Shown here one piece after another: positions 6,195 through 9,709 of a DNA stretch of 9,709 nt. Under the pieces are notes generated by a model. That model was not told the origin of the DNA, did not search any database, and saw only the letters and a list, made by a program, of their open reading frames with translations. Source of the stretch: Actinomycetes bacterium (GTDB taxonomy: Bacteria; Actinomycetota; Actinomycetes; Propionibacteriales; Propionibacteriaceae). Position 1 is the stretch's first letter; every line of letters starts with the position of its first letter. Location of the stretch: contig WQUE01000261.1 in NCBI GenBank assembly GCA_009785885.1, forward strand, positions 1 to 9,709. The letters run 5' to 3'. A program made the translations under genes and the position numbers.

Positions 6195-6569
6195 ATGGCA
6201 CGCTCACGGGTCCGAGGATGGATGATCGCGGTCGCGGCGATCGTCGTGGTGCTGGGGGTTGCCTTGGCGATCCTGCTGCCCAGGCTGAGCCCCTGGCATG
6301 ACGTGACGGCCGGCTGGTGGGAGCCCGGCCAGGGCGGCGACACGACGCTGTCGGTGATGGTCATCGGCGATCAGGCGGGCAACGTGCGCGTCACCATCGT
6401 CGAGCAGTCCTCGACCACGGTCCGCCTTCAGGCCCAGGCGAAGGCCCCCTCCGGATCGAGCACGGGCCTCGGGTATCCCACCGTGGTTCTCCTCACCCTG
6501 AAGCAGCCGCTCGGCGACCGTCAGGTGCTCAACGCCGACGGCTCCCCGATCATGCGTAAACCCTCGTAG
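6195..6569 (+). CDS. Small membrane-anchored extracytoplasmic protein
   Basis: ATG 6195 follows a GGGGGTG ribosome binding site. The 124-residue product has a short basic start (MARSRVRGW), one membrane helix (MIAVAAIVVVLGVALAILL, about residues 10-28) and then about 95 residues predicted outside the cell. The outer part is beta-rich (TTLSVMVIGD, NVRVTIVEQS, TTVRLQAQA, PTVVLLTLKQPLGDR) and looks like one small sandwich domain. Related short hypothetical proteins with a conserved PLGDR/V-NADG-type ending are familiar from actinomycetes, but I know of no assigned role. It lies 13 bases after the secreted-protein gene and is probably co-transcribed and translationally linked with it. Confidence 0.8.
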   Translation: MARSRVRGWMIAVAAIVVVLGVALAILLPRLSPWHDVTAGWWEPGQGGDTTLSVMVIGDQAGNVRVTIVEQSSTTVRLQAQAKAPSGSSTGLGYPTVVLLTLKQPLGDRQVLNADGSPIMRKPS

Positions 6570-6606
6570 CCGTCGGTGACGACTCGTCCGCGACCGCGCG
6601 ACCGGC

Positions 6607-6612
6607 TAGGGT
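6607..6612 (+). promoter_or_regulatory. Candidate -10 box giving a near-leaderless DUF885 transcript
   Basis: TAGGGT ends eight bases before GTG 6621, and there is no Shine-Dalgarno sequence suitably placed for that start. Transcription from this box would begin at or next to the GTG, as in the leaderless transcripts common in actinomycetes. The -35 region is poor (TCGTCC at 6584-6589 with a 17-base spacer). Confidence 0.5.
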
Positions 6613-6620
6613 GGTGGACC

Positions 6621-8297
6621 GTGAGCACGCGCCAACCCACCGCCATCGACCGCCTCGCGGACCGTTTCTTCGCGGATCAGACCGCCATGAGCCCGATCTG
6701 GCTGACCACCCTCGGCTCCACCGAACGCCAGGACGAGTACGACGACCTGTCGCCCGCCGGGTTGGACGCGTACGCGTCCCTCGTCACGTCCACGCTCGCG
6801 TCCCTGGACGCCCTGACGCCGGCCGACGGCACGGACGTCGTCACGCTCGCCGCGATGCGCGAACGTCTCGGCCTGGACGCCGAGCTGCACGCGGCGCACG
6901 CCGACCTGGCGCAACTGAACAACCTGGAGTGCGGGCTGCTCAGCCTGCGCGAGGTGTACGACCTGATGCCGACGTCCACCCCCGAACAGTGGGCGACGAT
7001 CGCCCGGCGGCTACGCGCGATCCCGGACGCCGCCGACGGCTGGTTCGCCAGCCAGCTCGCCGGCCTCGAGTGTGGGATCGCCCCGGCCCGCCGCCAGGTC
7101 GAGGCCCTCGCCGAGGAGTGCCGCCAGTACGCCGGCCCGCGCGGCTACTTCGCCGACCTCTCCCAGCGCGCCACCCGGGACTGCCCCGGCCTGCCCGCGT
7201 CCGTCGGCGAGGCCCTGGAGGCGGGAATCGCGACGGCCCGGGAGGCGTACCTCGCGGCGGCGTCCCGGCTGGAGACCGAACTGCTGCCCCGTGCGACAAG
7301 CCAGGACGCCGTCGGGCCGGAGCGCTACCAGCTGGCGTCCCGCCGTTTCCTCGGGACGCGCGTCGACTACGCGGCCACGTACCAGTGGGGATTGGACGAG
7401 GTCGCCCGCCTGGAGGCCGCGCAGGAGACGATCTGCGCGCGGCTGCGTCCAGGATTGAGCGTGCGCGACACGAAGCTGGCGCTCGACGCCGACCCCGCCT
7501 ACCAGCTGCACGGCACGGACGCGCTGCGGACCTGGATGCAGGGCAAGGCCGATGAGGCGATCGCCGCGCTCGACGGGGTCCACTTCGACATCCGCACCCC
7601 CGCGCGGACGATCCAATGCATGATCGCCGACACGCACGAGGGCGGCATCTGGTACACCCCGCCGAGCGACGACTTCACCCGTCCGGGACGCATGTGGTGG
7701 TCGGTGCCCGACGGCGAGACGACGTTCGGCACGTGGCGGGAACTGACGACCGTGTACCACGAGGGCACGCCCGGCCACCACCTGCAGTGCGCCGCCGCGA
7801 TCCTCGCGCGCGACGAACTCAACACGTGGCGCCGCAACGGGATCTGGGTCAGCGGGCACGGCGAGGGCTGGGCGCTGTACGCCGAAACGCTCATGGCCGA
7901 GCTCGGCTTCCTCGACGACCCGGCGATGCTCCTCGGGCAGATGGACGGGGAGCAGATGCGGGCCGTCCGCGTCGTGATCGACATGGGTGTGCACTGCGGC
8001 TTCACCGCCCCGGACGAGGTCGGCGGCGGGGAATGGACGTACGACAAGGCATGGGACTACTTCAACCGCCACGTCAACCAGTCGGAGGGGCAGGCCCGGT
8101 TCGAGGTCATGCGCTACTTCGGCTGGGCCGGGCAGGCGCCGGCCTACAAGATCGGGCACCGCGCCTGGCTCGAGCTGCGCGACGCCGCCCGGACGCGCGA
8201 CGGCGCCGCGTTCTCCCTGAAGGACTTCCACGCCCGGGCCCTCGCGCTCGGCAGCCTCGGCCTCGACACCTTGCGCGAGGCCGTCCTCGCGTCCTGA
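6621..8297 (+). CDS. DUF885-family zinc-dependent hydrolase/peptidase-like protein
   Basis: DUF885 proteins resemble gluzincin metallopeptidases; most have no proven substrate. From GTG 6621 the product has 558 residues, normal for the family. The signature motif YHEGTPGHHLQ lies at residues 379-389: His380, Glu381 and His386/387 are the expected metal and catalytic residues. GEGWALYAE (about 414-422) supplies the further glutamate. The N-terminal half is helical, and the C-terminal half contains the usual YKIGHRAWLELR segment near the end. No signal peptide is seen, so it should be cytoplasmic. I prefer GTG 6621 over the upstream in-frame codon at 6576 because the family begins near residues such as IDRLADRFFA and because a TAGGGT box lies immediately upstream of 6621. 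Codon use is strongly GC-biased, typical of a resident gene. It is followed after 49 bases by the nicotinamidase gene. Confidence 0.93.
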   Translation: MSTRQPTAIDRLADRFFADQTAMSPIWLTTLGSTERQDEYDDLSPAGLDAYASLVTSTLASLDALTPADGTDVVTLAAMRERLGLDAELHAAHADLAQLNNLECGLLSLREVYDLMPTSTPEQWATIARRLRAIPDAADGWFASQLAGLECGIAPARRQVEALAEECRQYAGPRGYFADLSQRATRDCPGLPASVGEALEAGIATAREAYLAAASRLETELLPRATSQDAVGPERYQLASRRFLGTRVDYAATYQWGLDEVARLEAAQETICARLRPGLSVRDTKLALDADPAYQLHGTDALRTWMQGKADEAIAALDGVHFDIRTPARTIQCMIADTHEGGIWYTPPSDDFTRPGRMWWSVPDGETTFGTWRELTTVYHEGTPGHHLQCAAAILARDELNTWRRNGIWVSGHGEGWALYAETLMAELGFLDDPAMLLGQMDGEQMRAVRVVIDMGVHCGFTAPDEVGGGEWTYDKAWDYFNRHVNQSEGQARFEVMRYFGWAGQAPAYKIGHRAWLELRDAARTRDGAAFSLKDFHARALALGSLGLDTLREAVLAS

Positions 8298-8304
8298 CGT
8301 GCTC

Positions 8305-8310
8305 TAGGCT
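8305..8310 (+). promoter_or_regulatory. Candidate -10 box for the nicotinamidase gene
   Basis: TAGGCT in the 49-base gap after the DUF885 gene, about 37 bases before ATG 8347. It suits a short leader carrying the GAGGAGGAACG ribosome binding site. The -35 would lie within the end of the DUF885 gene and is not distinct. Confidence 0.4.
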
Positions 8311-8346
8311 GGTGAACCACACCGCACCGTCCCCCGAGGAGGAACG

Positions 8347-8919
8347 ATGGCCCGCGCGCTCATCGTCGTCGACGTCCAGAACGACTTCTGCGAGGGTGGG
8401 ACCCTCGCCGTGCCCGGCGGGTTGGGCGTCGCCGCCCGGCTGGCCGCGTACGTCCCCACGGCCCGGGCCGACTACGATGTGATCGTCACGACGCAGGACT
8501 GGCACATCGACCCTGGCGACCACTTCGCCGCCGAACCCGACTACGTCGACTCCTGGCCGGCGCACTGCGTCGCCGGGACGCCGGGCGCCGCGCTCGTCGC
8601 CGGCCTGGCCGCCGCCCTCGACGGTACCGCCGATGGGGCGTTCCACAAGGGCATGGACGCCGCCGCGTACTCCGGTTTCGAGGGTGTCGAGGCGACGACG
8701 GGCCGTCCTCTCGCGGAGTTCCTGCGGACGCGCGGCGTGACGGACGTGGACGTCTGCGGCCTCGCGACCGACTACTGCGTCAAGGCCACCGCCCTCGACG
8801 CGGCCCGGGAGGGTTTCGCGACCCGCGTACTGCTGGACTGGTGCGCCGGCATCTCGGCCGACGGCGTCGATGCGGCGCTGCACGAGTTCGACCAGGCGGG
8901 GGTCCAGGCGCTCAGCTGA
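8347..8919 (+). CDS. pncA: Nicotinamidase (isochorismatase fold)
   Basis: Hydrolyses nicotinamide to nicotinate and ammonia in cytoplasmic NAD salvage; members of this group can also act on pyrazinamide. All expected residues are present in the 190-residue product. The catalytic triad is Asp9 (VVDVQNDFC), Lys101 (FHKGMD) and Cys144 (GLATDYCV). The metal site has Asp51, His53 and His59 (TQDWHIDPGDH) plus His73 in SWPAHC. Length and motif spacing match actinomycete PncA closely. ATG 8347 is supported by GAGGAGG (8336-8342 region) a few bases upstream. The gene has its own plausible -10 box but could also be read from the DUF885 promoter. Strong GC bias at third positions, no sign of transfer or damage. 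Confidence 0.95.
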   Translation: MARALIVVDVQNDFCEGGTLAVPGGLGVAARLAAYVPTARADYDVIVTTQDWHIDPGDHFAAEPDYVDSWPAHCVAGTPGAALVAGLAAALDGTADGAFHKGMDAAAYSGFEGVEATTGRPLAEFLRTRGVTDVDVCGLATDYCVKATALDAAREGFATRVLLDWCAGISADGVDAALHEFDQAGVQALS

Positions 8920-8924
8920 GCCGG

Positions 8925-8965
8925 GTTATCCACAGGGCGTTCGCACCTGGGGAGTTATCCACAGG
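8925..8965 (+). promoter_or_regulatory. Two identical DnaA-box elements in tandem
   Basis: GTTATCCACAGG occurs twice, at 8925-8936 and 8954-8965, 29 bases apart and in the same orientation. Each contains a perfect DnaA box TTATCCACA (8926-8934 and 8955-8963). They lie in the 83-base gap between the nicotinamidase stop and the DUF559 gene. Two boxes and no AT-rich unwinding region do not make an origin; control of the downstream gene by DnaA is more likely. Confidence 0.7.
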
Positions 8966-9002
8966 CCCGTGCCTGGCCGGCGCGGATCACCAGATTGATG
9001 GT

Positions 9003-9709
9003 ATGAGAGAACATCGGCTGGGAACCGTGGAGCGGGCCTGCGACGGCCGCGTGACGTGCGACAACCACGCGCGGCTCGGCTACACGAGGCTGACCCGGGG
9101 GGTGTACGGCCTGGCGATCGCCCGGGACGAACCGTCGGGACGCGACGCACGCCGTCGGGCGTGGTGGGCGTTCGTCCAGGGCGTGATGACGGCGTACCGG
9201 GGCCACGATGCCATCCTGTGCGGGCCCAGCGCCCTGCAGGCGCTCGGCGTGGCGTTGCCCGCACACCTGGAGGACTGGGACACGTGCCACATCATGGTGA
9301 CGAAGGCGCACTGCCCCCGGCGTCCCCACGTGGTCCCGCATCGGATGGCCGCGCCATCGGTGTGGCGGCGGGTTGCCGGAGTGCCGGTGGTGCACCCCGT
9401 GGACGCGTGGGTCCAGTTGCGGGACGCCACCGACGACGAGCTGGTCGAGGTGGGCGACGGGCTGCTCCGCCGCAAGGCGCCGCTGCTCAGCGCCGAGGCG
9501 CTGAAGGCGCGCCTTGACGTGCTTGCCGGCACCCACGGCATCACCCAGGCCCGGCGCGCCGTTGGCCGGCTCGTCCCGGGGACGGACTCACCCGCCGAGA
9601 CCCGCACGCGTCTGCTCCTCGTCCGGGCCGGCCTGCCCTGCCCGGCGGTGAACCTGGCGGTGCGTTGTCCCTTGTCCGGGTGGACGTACCACCTCGACAT
9701 GGCGTACGA
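9003..9709 (+). CDS. DUF559/AbiEi-like protein, 3' end beyond the window
   Basis: The frame is open from ATG 9003 to the last base (235 complete codons). The layout matches actinomycete proteins that join an AbiEi-type N-terminal region to a DUF559 PD-(D/E)xK nuclease-like domain. Landmarks: a winged-helix-like start ending RLTRGVYGLA (about residues 29-38), CGPSALQALGVALP (73-86), VVPHR (110-114), GVPVVHPVDAWVQL (126-139), DDELVEVGDGLLRRK (144-158), then SPAETRTRLLLVRAGLPCP (196-214). Glu199 and Asp232 (YHLDMAY) would be the first two nuclease residues; the final E-x-K part lies outside the window. No clear ribosome binding site is present. The cellular role of such fusions is not established; phage defence or DNA repair has been suggested by domain type only. 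Two DnaA boxes lie upstream. Confidence 0.82.
   Translation, partial: MREHRLGTVERACDGRVTCDNHARLGYTRLTRGVYGLAIARDEPSGRDARRRAWWAFVQGVMTAYRGHDAILCGPSALQALGVALPAHLEDWDTCHIMVTKAHCPRRPHVVPHRMAAPSVWRRVAGVPVVHPVDAWVQLRDATDDELVEVGDGLLRRKAPLLSAEALKARLDVLAGTHGITQARRAVGRLVPGTDSPAETRTRLLLVRAGLPCPAVNLAVRCPLSGWTYHLDMAY

Noticed and set aside
5099..6364. A 421-codon minus-strand frame antisense to the secreted-protein gene
   Set aside because: Mirror of third-position GC bias in the plus-strand genes; no homology-like segments, whereas the plus strand has a ribosome binding site and signal peptide.
6576..6620. Upstream start for the DUF885 gene
   Set aside because: The extra 15 residues (Arg/Pro-rich) are not family-like, and a TAGGGT box lies within that stretch next to GTG 6621.
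8920..9002. Replication origin suggested by DnaA boxes
   Set aside because: Only two boxes, no AT-rich region and no dnaA, dnaN or other origin genes nearby.

Overview
The window is GC-rich DNA. Its coding style fits an actinomycete (Actinomycetota): GTG starts, GC-rich third codon positions, TAnnnT-type -10 boxes, a DUF885 hydrolase, PncA and a DUF559-type protein. I cannot place it at genus level. It splits into two parts. The left half, about 1-4980, is visibly less GC-rich, lies on the minus strand and is full of broken genes. The right half, about 5340-9709, is very GC-rich, lies on the plus strand and looks like ordinary chromosome.

Left half, read in the minus-strand direction. A secreted 438-residue protein of unknown function (4973-3658) has a signal peptide that is in frame only if a G8 tract becomes G9 (or G6). 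It overlaps an intact lipoprotein gene (3683-3033). A second lipoprotein gene of the same family starts immediately after that stop with a strong ribosome binding site, but only its N-terminal part (3022 to about 2890) remains. Then come a long hairpin (2849-2810), about 475 bases of non-coding DNA with a large composite palindrome, the C-terminal half of a YcaO cyclodehydratase (about 2347-1691), a full-size MFS transporter broken by one frameshift (1653-404), and the C-terminal part of another lipoprotein paralogue with a 2-base deletion (about 330-9). The lipoprotein N- and C-terminal pieces therefore bracket a decayed YcaO/MFS cassette. I read that cassette as the remains of a ribosomal-peptide (azoline/thioamide-type) modification and export cluster.

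Right half. A promoter whose -35/-10 spacer contains a C9 run precedes a secreted 227-residue protein (5498-6181) and a closely spaced membrane-anchored 124-residue protein (6195-6569). A DUF885 metallohydrolase (6621-8297) and a nicotinamidase (8347-8919) follow, each with a recognisable -10 box. The window ends inside a DUF559/AbiEi-like protein (9003 onward), preceded by two identical 12-base elements that each contain a perfect DnaA box.

Most interesting points: the dead YcaO/MFS cassette lodged between halves of a tandem lipoprotein family; the poly-G tract that decides whether a secreted protein has a signal peptide; the poly-C tract in the neighbouring promoter; the composite palindrome at 2563-2636; and the paired DnaA boxes before the DUF559 gene.
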